Assembly: GCA_021163845.1 (NCBI GenBank)
Contig: JAGGTH010000083.1
Coordinates: forward strand, 1 to 39,002
Direction of reading: 5' to 3'
Length of the DNA: 39,002 bases
Origin: Helicobacteraceae bacterium
GTDB taxonomy: Bacteria; Campylobacterota; Campylobacteria; Campylobacterales; Sulfurimonadaceae
Below the pieces are notes generated by a model. That model was not told the origin of the DNA and did no database searches. It saw only the letters and a list, made by a program, of their open reading frames with translations. The number at the start of each line of letters is the position of its first letter. The first letter of the stretch is position 1. Positions 1 to 8,793 of the stretch are shown here, piece by piece. The translations under genes and the position numbers were made by a program.

Positions 1-24
1 GTAAAAAAGATCTTATATAGCTTA

Positions 25-633
25 CTATAAAGGTTTTGGTAAATTTTTAAAATCTATTGGTATCTGCTTTTTATACTCAGCAGGCACCTGTTTTTCGCCC
101 GCTTTTTTCTTTTTGTAAAATGTAAGTCTCTCTTTGAGATAATTATCCTCTTCAAACGCCATCAAAGAACGTTCTAAACCCTCTATCGCTTTATCACTCG
201 CAAGGTCATCACGCCCAAAAAGTCTGTAGAGTGCCTCTTTTGGATCCCCTAAGATCACACCATACCATTTGTTGTGGTAAAAGAGCTGCAGCATCGCGCC
301 ATCTTCTCTTTTATGTTTTGCAAAATCGATGTAGTATTTATCGCTCGCATCAGCGCTCTTTTGGGAATACTCAGTCAAAGAAGTGTTACTTTGGGGGATG
401 TCGATCGTTGCGATGCGAAAATTAAGATGTTTGTGATTAAAAGCTATCTCATCACCCATAGCATGAAGTTCATCATCCCCTCGATGGATCGAAGCAAAAT
501 CATTAAACCAAGCAAAATCGATCTGCCCTGTAGCAAACTCTGTCATTTTGACCTTTTTATCCTTGCTAATGATATAAAAATCCGCGAGTAACGAGCCTGT
601 AAGTAAAAAAAGAAAAAGAAAAGACCGCATCAT
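25..633 (-). CDS. Hypothetical secreted protein
   Basis: A 202-residue protein whose first ~17 residues (MMRSFLFLFLLTGSLLA) form a signal peptide with a likely cleavage after LLA, so it should be periplasmic or outer-membrane associated. The mature part is hydrophilic and ends in a lysine/proline-rich tail; I recognise no catalytic motif. Its start ATG overlaps the stop of the upstream S4-domain gene by 4 nt (ATGA), so the two are translationally coupled. A second ATG one codon later is an equally good start. Function unknown. Confidence 0.7.
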   Translation of the reverse strand: MMRSFLFLFLLTGSLLADFYIISKDKKVKMTEFATGQIDFAWFNDFASIHRGDDELHAMGDEIAFNHKHLNFRIATIDIPQSNTSLTEYSQKSADASDKYYIDFAKHKREDGAMLQLFYHNKWYGVILGDPKEALYRLFGRDDLASDKAIEGLERSLMAFEEDNYLKERLTFYKKKKAGEKQVPAEYKKQIPIDFKNLPKPL

Positions 634-833
634 TCCACCTCTATGATCACATCGGCGATCTCTAAAGTATCCCCAGGATAGATCTTGGCACGTTTGCGTA
701 GTTCTACCTCAGCATTGCGGCGCACATAACCCTCTGCTATTAGCAGTTTTGCCTGCGCTCCACTATCTACGAGGTCTAGTAGTTTTAAAAGTTTGTAGAG
801 TTCTATATATTCTTCTGTGAGTTGATATCGCAT
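630..833 (-). CDS. S4 domain RNA-binding protein (YbcJ-like)
   Basis: A 67-residue protein that is almost entirely one S4 RNA-binding fold: a helix with KLLKLLDLVDSGAQAK, the motif AEGYVRRNAEVELRKRAKIYPGD, then a final strand. This matches the short YbcJ/RluB-type S4 family, which binds structured RNA and has no catalytic domain. A Shine-Dalgarno AAGGA lies 6-10 nt before the ATG. It is the first gene of a two-gene unit with the secreted protein downstream and is divergent from the metalloprotease gene. RNA binding is known for the family; the partner is unknown. Confidence 0.85.
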   Translation of the reverse strand: MRYQLTEEYIELYKLLKLLDLVDSGAQAKLLIAEGYVRRNAEVELRKRAKIYPGDTLEIADVIIEVE

Positions 834-852
834 AGTTTGTCCTTATTTAAAA

Positions 853-881
853 TTGAAATCATAGCAAAAATATCGTATAAT
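853..881 (+). promoter_or_regulatory. Sigma-70 promoter with leaderless start
   Basis: TTGAAA at 853-858 and TATAAT at 876-881 are separated by exactly 17 bp, a near-consensus housekeeping promoter. Transcription should begin about 7 nt after the -10 box, at 888-889, while the ATG of the downstream gene is at 890. There is no Shine-Dalgarno before that ATG, so the message appears leaderless or nearly so. Confidence 0.7.
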
Positions 882-889
882 CGCTTATT

Positions 890-1468
890 ATGCAAGTGGG
901 TTCAAGCTATTTATACGATGCCAGCACCAAATACTACACCTCCCTTGGCGATGGTCGCTACCTTGTCGCACGCGAAAAAAATGAGGATCCCCTAAGTACA
1001 GATGCTACATCCCAAGAGGAAGAGCAAAAACCAAAAGACCCATCCCAGCAAAATCAGCTCGAGCCTTCCGAAGAACAGATGCTCATGGAGCTTCAAGCAC
1101 GTGATGCCGAAGTACGCCAACACGAAGCTGCTCACAAATCAGCAGGCGCGCCTACAGGAGCTGCTAATTATACCTATCAAAAAGGTCCTGATGGGAGAAT
1201 GTATGCCATAGGTGGCGAGGTGAGTGTCACGATGAAAAGTGGCTCAACCCCAGAAGAGACCATCGCCAATGCTCAAGCTGTTATCGCCTCAGCGATGGCA
1301 CCTGCTGATCCAAGCCCACAAGATCACGCCGTTGCAAGCTCAGCACGTATGATGATGCTCAAAGCCGAGCAAGAAAAAGCAAAAGAGATCTACGCGCAAA
1401 ACGCACAGCAAAATCAAGGCATCAAAGAGCAAGAAGAGTCGCAGACGAAAATAGACTTTTCAGCGTAA
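890..1468 (+). CDS. SprA-related putative metalloprotease
   Basis: A 192-residue protein matching the SprA-related / CJM1_0395 family common in Campylobacterota. The core contains a zincin-type HEAAH motif (RQHEAAHKSAG, about residue 83), then GAANYTYQKGPDGRMYAIGGEVSV in two pieces, a GSTPEETI segment and an Ala-rich helix with PADPSPQDHAVASSA. The N-terminal ~60 residues and the Gln/Glu-rich tail are low in complexity. There is no signal peptide. Proteolytic activity is inferred from the HExxH-like motif and has not been shown for the family to my knowledge. The start at 890 is supported by the promoter directly upstream and by the absence of another Met before residue ~65. Confidence 0.8.
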   Translation: MQVGSSYLYDASTKYYTSLGDGRYLVAREKNEDPLSTDATSQEEEQKPKDPSQQNQLEPSEEQMLMELQARDAEVRQHEAAHKSAGAPTGAANYTYQKGPDGRMYAIGGEVSVTMKSGSTPEETIANAQAVIASAMAPADPSPQDHAVASSARMMMLKAEQEKAKEIYAQNAQQNQGIKEQEESQTKIDFSA

Positions 1469-1487
1469 AATCGCTTCCGATCTACGA

Positions 1488-2036
1488 TTACGCCTCTTGA
1501 TTAAGTATTGAAAAGCCTAGATCACTCATCGCTCTGTCGATCATCTCTACTGCTTTTTTCATGGTTTGTTGGGAGATATCTGGGAGTTTTTCTTCGCCCC
1601 ACGCTTGTTGGGCTTCTTCAAAACCTTTGAGCACGCCCTCACGTCCAGCTCGAAGTAGATCTTCATTGCCCCCTGCTCCATTGATGACAAAGTCAGCGAT
1701 TCTTTGGGATGTTTGTTCTATCCCAAAAAAGCCATCTTCTGCAACAAGTGCACCTGCTTCTTCTTGGCTCAGAGATGCGATAGGTTTGCCCTCATAGCCG
1801 ATATCTTTTAAAAAGCTTTGAAACTCCTGGTACTCTTTTTCAAAATCACTCTGTGGGTTAAAAAGATTGCTTTGGATCTCCACCGAGTTGAAGGTAAAAG
1901 CGTTTGCATTGAGCTCTACTTGTTGGCGCAACTCTTTTGCTTCATCAGCTGTAAGTTTCTCTGTATAAAGAGGTTTGATCCCTTTTGCATTTTCTTGAAA
2001 TGTTGGTGGTGGTGTTTGTGTTGGAGCTATTTTCAT
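1488..2036 (-). CDS. Conserved hypothetical protein, small and acidic
   Basis: A 182-residue soluble acidic protein beginning MKIAPTQTPPP. The ATG at 2036 is chosen over a TTG two codons upstream because AAGGA sits about 7 nt before it. The C-terminal half has a conserved-looking block with GREGVLKGFEEAQQAWG followed by ISQQTMKKAVEMIDRAM. I associate this pattern with uncharacterised Campylobacterota proteins sometimes mislabelled as hydrogenase-4 component G or DUF5610. No hydrogenase genes are nearby, so that name should not be used. It is convergent with the metalloprotease gene and lies downstream of ackA. Function unknown. Confidence 0.7.
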   Translation of the reverse strand: MKIAPTQTPPPTFQENAKGIKPLYTEKLTADEAKELRQQVELNANAFTFNSVEIQSNLFNPQSDFEKEYQEFQSFLKDIGYEGKPIASLSQEEAGALVAEDGFFGIEQTSQRIADFVINGAGGNEDLLRAGREGVLKGFEEAQQAWGEEKLPDISQQTMKKAVEMIDRAMSDLGFSILNQEA

Positions 2037-2064
2037 GATCAATCCTTTGATTTTTCTCTTGTGA

Positions 2065-3240
2065 CTATATCGGTTTTTGCTCTAAAAGCTTAAGTGATTC
2101 TTTGGCGATCTCTAGCTCTTCATCTGTCTTGATCACAAGTAACTCTATAGTACTTTTGGATGTAGAGATGCGTGTTGCATTTTGATCATTTTGTTCCCTA
2201 TCGAGTACAACTCCAAAGCCGAGATCTTCCAAGACTCTTTGGCGGATCACCGCACTATTCTCCCCAATGCCGCCTGTAAAGACGATCGCATCCACACGCC
2301 CCAAAAGCGCCATATACGCACCAATATATTTTTTGATACGTCGCACCATCATTGCGATGGCAAGCTTAGAAGCTTCATCCTCTTGCTCTAAGATCGTGCG
2401 CACATCCTTGATATCACAAATTCCCATGAGTCCTGATTCTTCATTGAGAATGCGATCGACCTCATCGACACTAAGACCCAACACTCTTTGCATATACACC
2501 ACCACAGCAGGATCGATATCACCACTTCGTGTGCCCATTACAAGCCCCTCTAGCGGGGTAAATCCCATCGAGGTATCTATACTTTTTCCATTTTCTATCG
2601 CACAAGCACTCGAGCCATTTCCAAGATGCAAGGTGATAATGTTAAGAAGATTCACATCTTTTTGCAAAAACTTTGCCGCCTCATCCAAGACATAGGCGTG
2701 AGAACTTCCATGGAAGCCATAGCGACGTATTTTATGCTCATCATACATCGAATGTTTGAGTGCGTACATAAAAGCCTCTTTGGGCATTGTCTCATGAAAT
2801 GCGGTATCAAACACTGCTACCTGTGGCACTTGTGGTGCTTTTTGCATAGAGATCTCTATCCCTTCTAAGTTGGCTTTATTGTGCAGGGGTGCCAAAGGGA
2901 TCAGCTCTTTTATTTTTTCTATCACATCCTCAGTGACAAAGGTCGCTGCACTAAAATACTCTCCCCCATGCACCACCCGATGCGCCATCAGGTCCAAAGA
3001 GCAAAAATCATCCAAAATATGTTCTTTTGCCAAAAGTGAAGCGATCTGTTCTAAGCCCTCGTGATGATCCTTGAGTATCGAAGTAATCACCTTTTTTTGC
3101 CCCTTAAAGCTCAGCGTTGTCGTAGAGCTAAACTCCCCTATCTTCTCTACATGGATATGTGCGAGTAGATCTAAATTATGATGATGAAACAACTTAAACT
3201 TGATCGAGGAGCTTCCCGAATTGATGACTGCTATTTTCAC
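2065..3240 (-). CDS. ackA: Acetate kinase
   Basis: Interconverts acetyl phosphate + ADP with acetate + ATP in the cytoplasm. At 391 residues it is the usual length and carries the ASKHA signatures: INSGSSSIKFKLF at the N terminus, AHRVVHGGE, VFDTAFHETMP (catalytic Asp), RRYGFHGSSHAYV, LGNGSSACAIENGKSIDTSMG and FTGGIGENSAVIR near the C terminus. The start is GTG, overlapping the stop of pta (GTGA). Together the pair makes the reversible acetyl-CoA to acetate branch, yielding ATP or activating acetate. Confidence 0.97.
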   Translation of the reverse strand: MKIAVINSGSSSIKFKLFHHHNLDLLAHIHVEKIGEFSSTTTLSFKGQKKVITSILKDHHEGLEQIASLLAKEHILDDFCSLDLMAHRVVHGGEYFSAATFVTEDVIEKIKELIPLAPLHNKANLEGIEISMQKAPQVPQVAVFDTAFHETMPKEAFMYALKHSMYDEHKIRRYGFHGSSHAYVLDEAAKFLQKDVNLLNIITLHLGNGSSACAIENGKSIDTSMGFTPLEGLVMGTRSGDIDPAVVVYMQRVLGLSVDEVDRILNEESGLMGICDIKDVRTILEQEDEASKLAIAMMVRRIKKYIGAYMALLGRVDAIVFTGGIGENSAVIRQRVLEDLGFGVVLDREQNDQNATRISTSKSTIELLVIKTDEELEIAKESLKLLEQKPI

Positions 3241-5315
3241 TCTTTTTCTCCTGCTTGTATCGCTGTGATCGCGACTGTATTAACGATATCATCGATGCTA
3301 CATCCACGGCTGAGATCATTAACAGGCTTATTGAGCCCTTGCAAAATTGGCCCGATCGCAAGAGCGCCACTAGAGCGTTGCACCGCTTTGTAGGTATTAT
3401 TTCCAGTGTTGAGATCTGGAAAGATAAAGACACTCGCCTCCCCCGCGACTTGAGAGTTTGGAAGCTTTGTATGGGCAACCTCTTTATCGATCGCGGCATC
3501 GTATTGGATCGGTCCTTCTACAAGGAGCTGTGGTCTTTTTGCCTTTACAAGGGCTGTCGCTTCGCGCACCTTCTCTACATCCGCACCACTTCCACTCTCC
3601 CCCGTCGAGTAAGAGAGCATCGCCACCTTTGGCTCTATCCCAAAAGCACGCGCCGTTGTCGCCGAAGCGATGGCAATATCTGCGAGCATCGCGGCATCTG
3701 GATCGAGGTTGACCGCACAGTCTCCATATACAAGAACTTTGGTCTTCAAACACATAAAAAACACACTCGATACCACGCTTACATCCGAAGTAGTTTTGAT
3801 GATCTGCAAAGCGGGTCGAATCGTGTCTGCAGTGGAGTGGATCGCGCCACTCACCATCCCATCTGCATAGCCTTTGTGCACCATCATCGTGGCAAAATAG
3901 CTCCCCTCACCCATCATCTCCTCGGCACCCTCAAGGCTCAGCCCTTTTTCTTTGCGCAGGGTATAAAACTCCTCTGCAAACTCTTTGTGCCATGGGGAAT
4001 TTATCGGATCTAGCACTTCTGCTTGGCTGAGATCAAGCCCGAGTTGAAGAGAGTTTTCCTTGATCTCTTGAGGGTCTCCAAGGAGAACCAGATCTACGAC
4101 ATTTCGGCGCAAGAGGATCTCTGCGGCTCGAAGTATTCGCTCATCTTGACTCTCGGGAAGCACGATCTTCTTTTTGTTTTGACGTGCAAGCTCAAATATC
4201 TTATAGGTAAACATCAGTGGTGTCATCACATCACTTTGGATGTGGCTGATCTTCTCTTCTATCTTTTTTATATCAACACTTGAGGAAAAAAGCCCAAGCG
4301 CAAGCGCTATCTTTCTTTCGCTCTTGACGCGCAATCTTGCGTAGACTTTTGAGAGATTTTGCACAGTCTTATAAGTATCTGTTGCGACACTCAGTATCGG
4401 TATTTTATGCCCTTTGAGCCCTTCGATGAGTTTTTGTATATTGGGATGTGCACGCATATCAAAGGGGAAAAGTATCCCGCTGATATTAGGATATGCACTC
4501 GAATAAAGCGAGCCAAAAAGAGCTAAGATGATCTCGGATCTATCCGCAGGTACGACGATAAGGTCATCCTCTTGGATATGATCTAAAAAATTATCTACTC
4601 CAAGAGCCGCTACACGAAACTCCCGCACCACGCGGGTATGATCATTTTCGCCAAAGAGAACTTTCTTTGCCCCGAGTGTCTCGATCACATCCTCTAGGAT
4701 CGGTAAACTCAGCTCCTTGAGCTCCTCTAAAAAGTAGAGATCAAACTCATAATTTTTGAGTTTTTGCTCCACACTCTTTCTTTTTTTTGGCTCTATGCGA
4801 GAGACAAAAGTAGCAAAAGGCTGTGATCCCTCATCGATTATATTTTTATTTTCGATGAGTATCTCTTCATAAATATCTTGCGTGCTCAGACCTTGTGCAC
4901 TTACGATAGGGATGATTCCACTTGAGAAGTTTTGTGCGAGTTTGAGATTGAGATCATAACCGATATTGGATCGAAACAAAGATCGCTGTATCCCCTCACA
5001 CAGCACAAAATCATACTCCTCTTCAAGCTTTTTAAATTTCTCTAAGAGCTCATTGATGAGTGCATCACCTTGGCGCGAAGAAAACATATCTTCCACATGA
5101 TCGATATCACATCCAAAACACTCCTCATACTCCATATCTAAACCATAGCGTTCTAAGATAAAGTCAATATCATTATCACGTTTATCACACGACTCGATGA
5201 TAGGACGGAAAAAAGCGACACGATGGAGGTTACGTTTGAGTATCTCCATCAGTCCTAATGAGACAAAAAGGGTTCCCGCATTCTTTTGTGATGCTGTTAT
5301 ATAGAGTGATTTCAT
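3237..5315 (-). CDS. pta: Phosphate acetyltransferase, long DRTGG-containing form
   Basis: Converts acetyl-CoA + phosphate to acetyl phosphate + CoA. The 692 residues show the three-part long Pta form: an N-terminal P-loop-like dethiobiotin-synthetase domain (ITASQKNAGTLFVSLG, a degenerate Walker A), a central DRTGG region (about 210-320), and the catalytic PTA/PTB domain (about 375-690) with VLPESQDERILRAAE, YADGMVSGAIHSTADTIRPA, LSYSTGESGSG and EGPIQYDAAID. It precedes ackA with a 4-nt overlap, the normal arrangement. Its start is divergent from the PAS-GGDEF-EAL gene across about 100 bp. Confidence 0.96.
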   Translation of the reverse strand: MKSLYITASQKNAGTLFVSLGLMEILKRNLHRVAFFRPIIESCDKRDNDIDFILERYGLDMEYEECFGCDIDHVEDMFSSRQGDALINELLEKFKKLEEEYDFVLCEGIQRSLFRSNIGYDLNLKLAQNFSSGIIPIVSAQGLSTQDIYEEILIENKNIIDEGSQPFATFVSRIEPKKRKSVEQKLKNYEFDLYFLEELKELSLPILEDVIETLGAKKVLFGENDHTRVVREFRVAALGVDNFLDHIQEDDLIVVPADRSEIILALFGSLYSSAYPNISGILFPFDMRAHPNIQKLIEGLKGHKIPILSVATDTYKTVQNLSKVYARLRVKSERKIALALGLFSSSVDIKKIEEKISHIQSDVMTPLMFTYKIFELARQNKKKIVLPESQDERILRAAEILLRRNVVDLVLLGDPQEIKENSLQLGLDLSQAEVLDPINSPWHKEFAEEFYTLRKEKGLSLEGAEEMMGEGSYFATMMVHKGYADGMVSGAIHSTADTIRPALQIIKTTSDVSVVSSVFFMCLKTKVLVYGDCAVNLDPDAAMLADIAIASATTARAFGIEPKVAMLSYSTGESGSGADVEKVREATALVKAKRPQLLVEGPIQYDAAIDKEVAHTKLPNSQVAGEASVFIFPDLNTGNNTYKAVQRSSGALAIGPILQGLNKPVNDLSRGCSIDDIVNTVAITAIQAGEKE

Positions 5316-5360
5316 GCGAATATGCTATCCTCTCTTTTGTTAAAATCTGCTTTTTTTTCT

Positions 5361-5388
5361 TTGCATTTCCAAGTAATTTGTGTAGAAT
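5361..5388 (+). promoter_or_regulatory. Candidate sigma-70 promoter of the GGDEF-EAL gene
   Basis: TTGCAT (5361-5366) and TAGAAT (5383-5388) are 16 bp apart in the divergent region between pta and the downstream gene, about 30 bp before its preferred ATG. Confidence 0.5.
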
Positions 5389-5416
5389 AGCATACTACGC
5401 TAATGGGGGATTTATC

Positions 5417-8116
5417 ATGCGTGCATTTGTAGGTTTATTTTTAGTCACCACTTTTCTTTTTAGCTTTGTTTTTTATTTTATTTACCAAAAAGAGTATTTT
5501 ACACAAGAGGATCAACTTTTCAAACAATCTGATCTCCTCCTCCAAGACATCTCCCTGATGTTACAAGAAGAACTCGCTCGTATCAGTGGAGACATCTTTT
5601 ATCTTACATCCAAATACAAAAAAGAGCATACAAAAAAAGAGCCCATCACTAACGAGCTTTTAGACTTTATGCGTTACAAGACGAGCTACAAAAAACTCCA
5701 TATTTTTGATCTTGAAGGAAAGGAACTTTTAATCATCTCTTCACAAAACGATGAGATCATCCTCGAAGATGAGCTAGACGCATCTCCTAACCCACATCTC
5801 CTCTACATCCAAGAAGCTCTCAAGCTCAACGAAGAAGAGATCTATATCTCCAAGCTCAACACCCAAGCTCCATCCACGGAGCCACTTCTCAAAGTCGCTT
5901 CTCCTATTTTTGATCAAGTAGGCAAAAAGCAAGGTGTTCTCGTTCTTGATATCTCTTTTGATTCACTCTTTGATAAACTCAAAAACTATACAAAACACAC
6001 CAAACTCAATATATTTATCGCCAATCATGATGGAGAATGGATCTTTCCACCTCAAACACAAATACACTTGTTCAAAGGGACAAATCAAGTTATGGACAAA
6101 TCTTCTGTTCTTTGGGAAGAGATACAGCGCTATGAGAGTGCGAAAGTACAAGGGGATGTAAATACCTTTTATTTCAAACTTTTCAACCCACTCAAAAATA
6201 TCCAACATTATGATATTTTACACAAAGATCTTAAGTCTACCACACTTACAGATGGTTTTTTAGACAAAAAACTTGAATTTATTCTTGTTGTAGAGATCCC
6301 TCAAGATGCTATTGTACAAAGAACATGGGAAAATGTCTCCAAAGGAGTTCCCTATTTGATCTTTGGGTTTTTTCTTGTTTTAGTCTTTTTATTTTTACTC
6401 CTTAAAATGCTTCAAGAAAGGATCAAGAACACTGCTGAACTCAAGCTCGCTGCAAGCTGTTTTGAAAATGCAGAAGATGGGATGGTAATTACAGACCCAA
6501 CAACCAAAATCATTAAGGTTAACAAGCGTTATATGGAAATCACTGGTTACGATGAGGAAGAGCTTATAGGTCAAAAAACAAATATTCTTTCCTCTGGCTG
6601 GACTCCTACTGAAGTTTATAAAAGCATGTGGGCTGATTTGATGGAAAAAAATTTTTGGGAAGGTGAGATCACAGATAGACGCCACGATGGTGCCGTGTAT
6701 TCTCAGTGGCTTCGCATCATCACGATTCGTGATCAAAAAGAAAACATCGTCAATTTTCTTGGTGTAACAACAGATATAACAGAAAGAAAAAAGAGCGAAG
6801 AAAAGATCAAGAAGCTTGCTTATCAAGATGCTCTTACAGGTCTTCCAAATAGAACTCTTTTTGATGACAGACTTGCAAAAGCGATCGAAGTAGCAAAACG
6901 TTACAACCGTAAGCTTGGCTTACTTTTTGTAGATTTGGATGACTTTAAACTCATCAACGACACTTCTGGTCATTATATTGGTGATATGTTTCTCATGAAG
7001 ATCGCTGAAACACTCAAGAAGTCGATCCGTCAAAGTGACACACTCGCACGTTTTGGTGGAGATGAATTTGTCATTATCTTAGAAGACTATGAAAAAACAG
7101 ATATAGTTGTTATAAGCCAAAGGATTCTTGATGACCTCAAAGAGCCACTACTCATTAACGGTATAGAATATCTTCCATCTGCAAGTATCGGAATAGCGAT
7201 CTTTCCAGATGATGCCAAAGATAAAATCGAACTTTTACAACATGCAGATACAGCGATGTATAAAGCAAAAGAATTTGGAAAGAACAACTACTGCTTCTAT
7301 CAACTTGATATGAATGTTGCCATCAACTTTCGACTCTCCAAAGAGAGAAATCTTAAAAAAGCACTTGAAAGAGAAGAACTTCATCTTGTATTTCAACCAC
7401 AAATTTCCTTGCAGGAGAAAAAAGTAATAGGGGTTGAGGCACTTTTACGCTGGCATAACGAAGAGCTTGGAATGGTTCCACCAGATAGGTTTATCCACGT
7501 AGCTGAGTCTTTGGGTCTGATTATTCCATTTACCGATTTTGTCCTCAAAGAGTCTTGTAAAGCTATTAAGCGCTTTGATGTGGCTGGATTTACACAAATG
7601 AAAGTTGCGGTGAATATCTCAAGTCTTCATATCAAAAAAGAAAACTTTGTTTCGAGTGTACACCAAGTTGTCAAGCAAAGTGGTGTTCATCCAAAAAGGA
7701 TCGAGCTAGAGATCACAGAGGGCGCTTTGATCGAGAACATAGAAGATACGATCGAAAAACTCGAAACTCTCAAATCTCTTGGCTTTTCTATTGCGATCGA
7801 TGATTTTGGAACAGGCTACTCCTCCCTCTCTTATCTCAAAAAATTCAACTTTGACAAACTCAAGATCGATAGGGAATTTGTCCGCCATCTTCCGACTGAC
7901 CTTGATGATATTAGTATTATCAAAGCGATAATCGCTGTAGCAAAAGCACTCAATATGCGCCTTATCGCCGAGGGTGCAGAAACAGAAGAGAATATAAAAT
8001 TTTTAGAGGAGAATCACTGTGACATCATCCAAGGATATTTCTTCTCAAAACCACTCAAACTTGAAGAATGCTTGGAGTTTATGGCAAGTTTTCATTACTC
8101 AGAGTATCGCACTTAA
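5417..8116 (+). CDS. Membrane PAS-GGDEF-EAL c-di-GMP enzyme
   Basis: An 899-residue inner-membrane signalling protein that probably makes and/or degrades cyclic di-GMP. A first membrane helix (about residues 4-24) and a second (about 312-333) enclose a ~285-residue periplasmic, Cache-like sensor region. A cytoplasmic PAS domain follows (DGMVITDPTTKIIKVNKRY), then GGDEF with an intact GGDEF (547-551) and an RxxD inhibitory site (RQSD) five residues before it, then EAL with EAL (674-676), EITEGALIEN, IDDFGTGYSS and AEGAETEEN. Both catalytic sites look intact. The ATG at 5417 is chosen over in-frame starts from 5258 because GGGGGA lies just upstream and the protein then begins with the membrane helix. 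Its stop overlaps the convergent GNAT gene. Confidence 0.92.
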   Translation: MRAFVGLFLVTTFLFSFVFYFIYQKEYFTQEDQLFKQSDLLLQDISLMLQEELARISGDIFYLTSKYKKEHTKKEPITNELLDFMRYKTSYKKLHIFDLEGKELLIISSQNDEIILEDELDASPNPHLLYIQEALKLNEEEIYISKLNTQAPSTEPLLKVASPIFDQVGKKQGVLVLDISFDSLFDKLKNYTKHTKLNIFIANHDGEWIFPPQTQIHLFKGTNQVMDKSSVLWEEIQRYESAKVQGDVNTFYFKLFNPLKNIQHYDILHKDLKSTTLTDGFLDKKLEFILVVEIPQDAIVQRTWENVSKGVPYLIFGFFLVLVFLFLLLKMLQERIKNTAELKLAASCFENAEDGMVITDPTTKIIKVNKRYMEITGYDEEELIGQKTNILSSGWTPTEVYKSMWADLMEKNFWEGEITDRRHDGAVYSQWLRIITIRDQKENIVNFLGVTTDITERKKSEEKIKKLAYQDALTGLPNRTLFDDRLAKAIEVAKRYNRKLGLLFVDLDDFKLINDTSGHYIGDMFLMKIAETLKKSIRQSDTLARFGGDEFVIILEDYEKTDIVVISQRILDDLKEPLLINGIEYLPSASIGIAIFPDDAKDKIELLQHADTAMYKAKEFGKNNYCFYQLDMNVAINFRLSKERNLKKALEREELHLVFQPQISLQEKKVIGVEALLRWHNEELGMVPPDRFIHVAESLGLIIPFTDFVLKESCKAIKRFDVAGFTQMKVAVNISSLHIKKENFVSSVHQVVKQSGVHPKRIELEITEGALIENIEDTIEKLETLKSLGFSIAIDDFGTGYSSLSYLKKFNFDKLKIDREFVRHLPTDLDDISIIKAIIAVAKALNMRLIAEGAETEENIKFLEENHCDIIQGYFFSKPLKLEECLEFMASFHYSEYRT

Positions 8117-8505
8117 GATACTCTTTGCACGTAAAGGGCATTTTGCTCTAAAGGCTCTGTGCAAACTCCCTCTTGAGAAAACACAAGATATCCACACATC
8201 CCCATTTTGGCATAATCGAGAAGATATTCATACAAAAGTGCATCGTATTTCTCGCTCTCATAAGGCTCGGCCGTGATGAACTCATAGACTCTTAAGTGGC
8301 GCTTGTAGATCAGGTCTGTACTCACTGCTACACCTGCATAGCTAATGATTTTCTCTTTTTCAAAAAGACCGATCATCTTGTACTCAATATGTCGCATATC
8401 ATAGATCAAGTCTTCAAACTCTTGATAACTCAGATCTTCATAAAGTTCGCGAACCACTTCATAAGCACTTAATAACTCTTTTAAACTCAGTTCACGTATT
8501 TGCAT
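8113..8505 (-). CDS. GNAT-like N-acetyltransferase
   Basis: A 130-residue protein with the look of a minimal GNAT fold: an N-terminal IRELSLKELLSAYEVVREL helix, central strands (MIGLFEKEKIISYAGVAV), a second strand HLRVYEFITAEPYESEKYD, then a helix and a YLVFSQEGVC strand. A similar layout occurs in small uncharacterised Campylobacterota acetyltransferases. The classic Q/RxxGxG/A acetyl-CoA loop is not clear, so both activity and substrate are uncertain. Its stop overlaps that of the convergent GGDEF-EAL gene in the sequence TTAA. Confidence 0.6.
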   Translation of the reverse strand: MQIRELSLKELLSAYEVVRELYEDLSYQEFEDLIYDMRHIEYKMIGLFEKEKIISYAGVAVSTDLIYKRHLRVYEFITAEPYESEKYDALLYEYLLDYAKMGMCGYLVFSQEGVCTEPLEQNALYVQRVS

Positions 8506-8558
8506 CTTCTTTTACCTAATAGTTTATTTGCTACAATTCTACAAAAAAAAGGAAACAA

Positions 8559-8714
8559 ATGAAACTATTACTCCTCGCATTTTTAACACTCCTCACTTTT
8601 AGCGCTTGTTCTAAAGAGGTCATCAATGAGAATGTCGATACGATCAGCTCTGATATTGTCAATGCTTTTGAAGGCTCTCGTGATACATCCCAAGATAAGC
8701 AAGAGGAGAAATAA
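8559..8714 (+). CDS. Small lipoprotein, 51 residues
   Basis: A short gene starting at ATG 8559, with AAGGAAA about 5 nt upstream. The product begins MKLLLLAFLTLLTFSACSKE, a hydrophobic signal ending in a lipobox-like FSAC, so Cys17 is probably lipidated after signal peptidase II cleavage. The 34 residues after it are acidic and polar (ENVDTISSDIVNAFEGSRD, then QDKQEEK). It resembles entericidin-sized lipoproteins in size only. It lies between the GNAT gene and the ABC-F gene on the same strand as the latter. Small enough to be missed by automatic calling. Confidence 0.75.
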   Translation: MKLLLLAFLTLLTFSACSKEVINENVDTISSDIVNAFEGSRDTSQDKQEEK

Positions 8715-8737
8715 TACGCTTTTAAACAACTCTTTTG

Positions 8738-8743
8738 TATAAT
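8738..8743 (+). promoter_or_regulatory. Candidate -10 box for the ABC-F operon
   Basis: A perfect TATAAT lies about 50 nt before the ABC-F start codon. No convincing -35 box is seen at the right distance. In the presumed leader a small hairpin (GGTGC / GCACC, 8759-8774, 6-nt loop) precedes the coding sequence. Confidence 0.45.
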
Positions 8744-8793
8744 TCCATCAAAATAATGGGTGCGCCTAAGCACCTCAAATAAAGAAGTGTTCT

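Noticed and set aside
3255-4013. A 252-codon open frame antisense to pta
   Set aside because: It lies wholly within pta, which has all family motifs; the antisense product has no recognisable motif and no ribosome site. It is a by-product of pta codon use.
5258-5416. Longer N terminus for the PAS-GGDEF-EAL protein
   Set aside because: The extension overlaps the divergent pta start and the promoter, and the ATG at 5417 has a good ribosome site and begins directly with the membrane helix.
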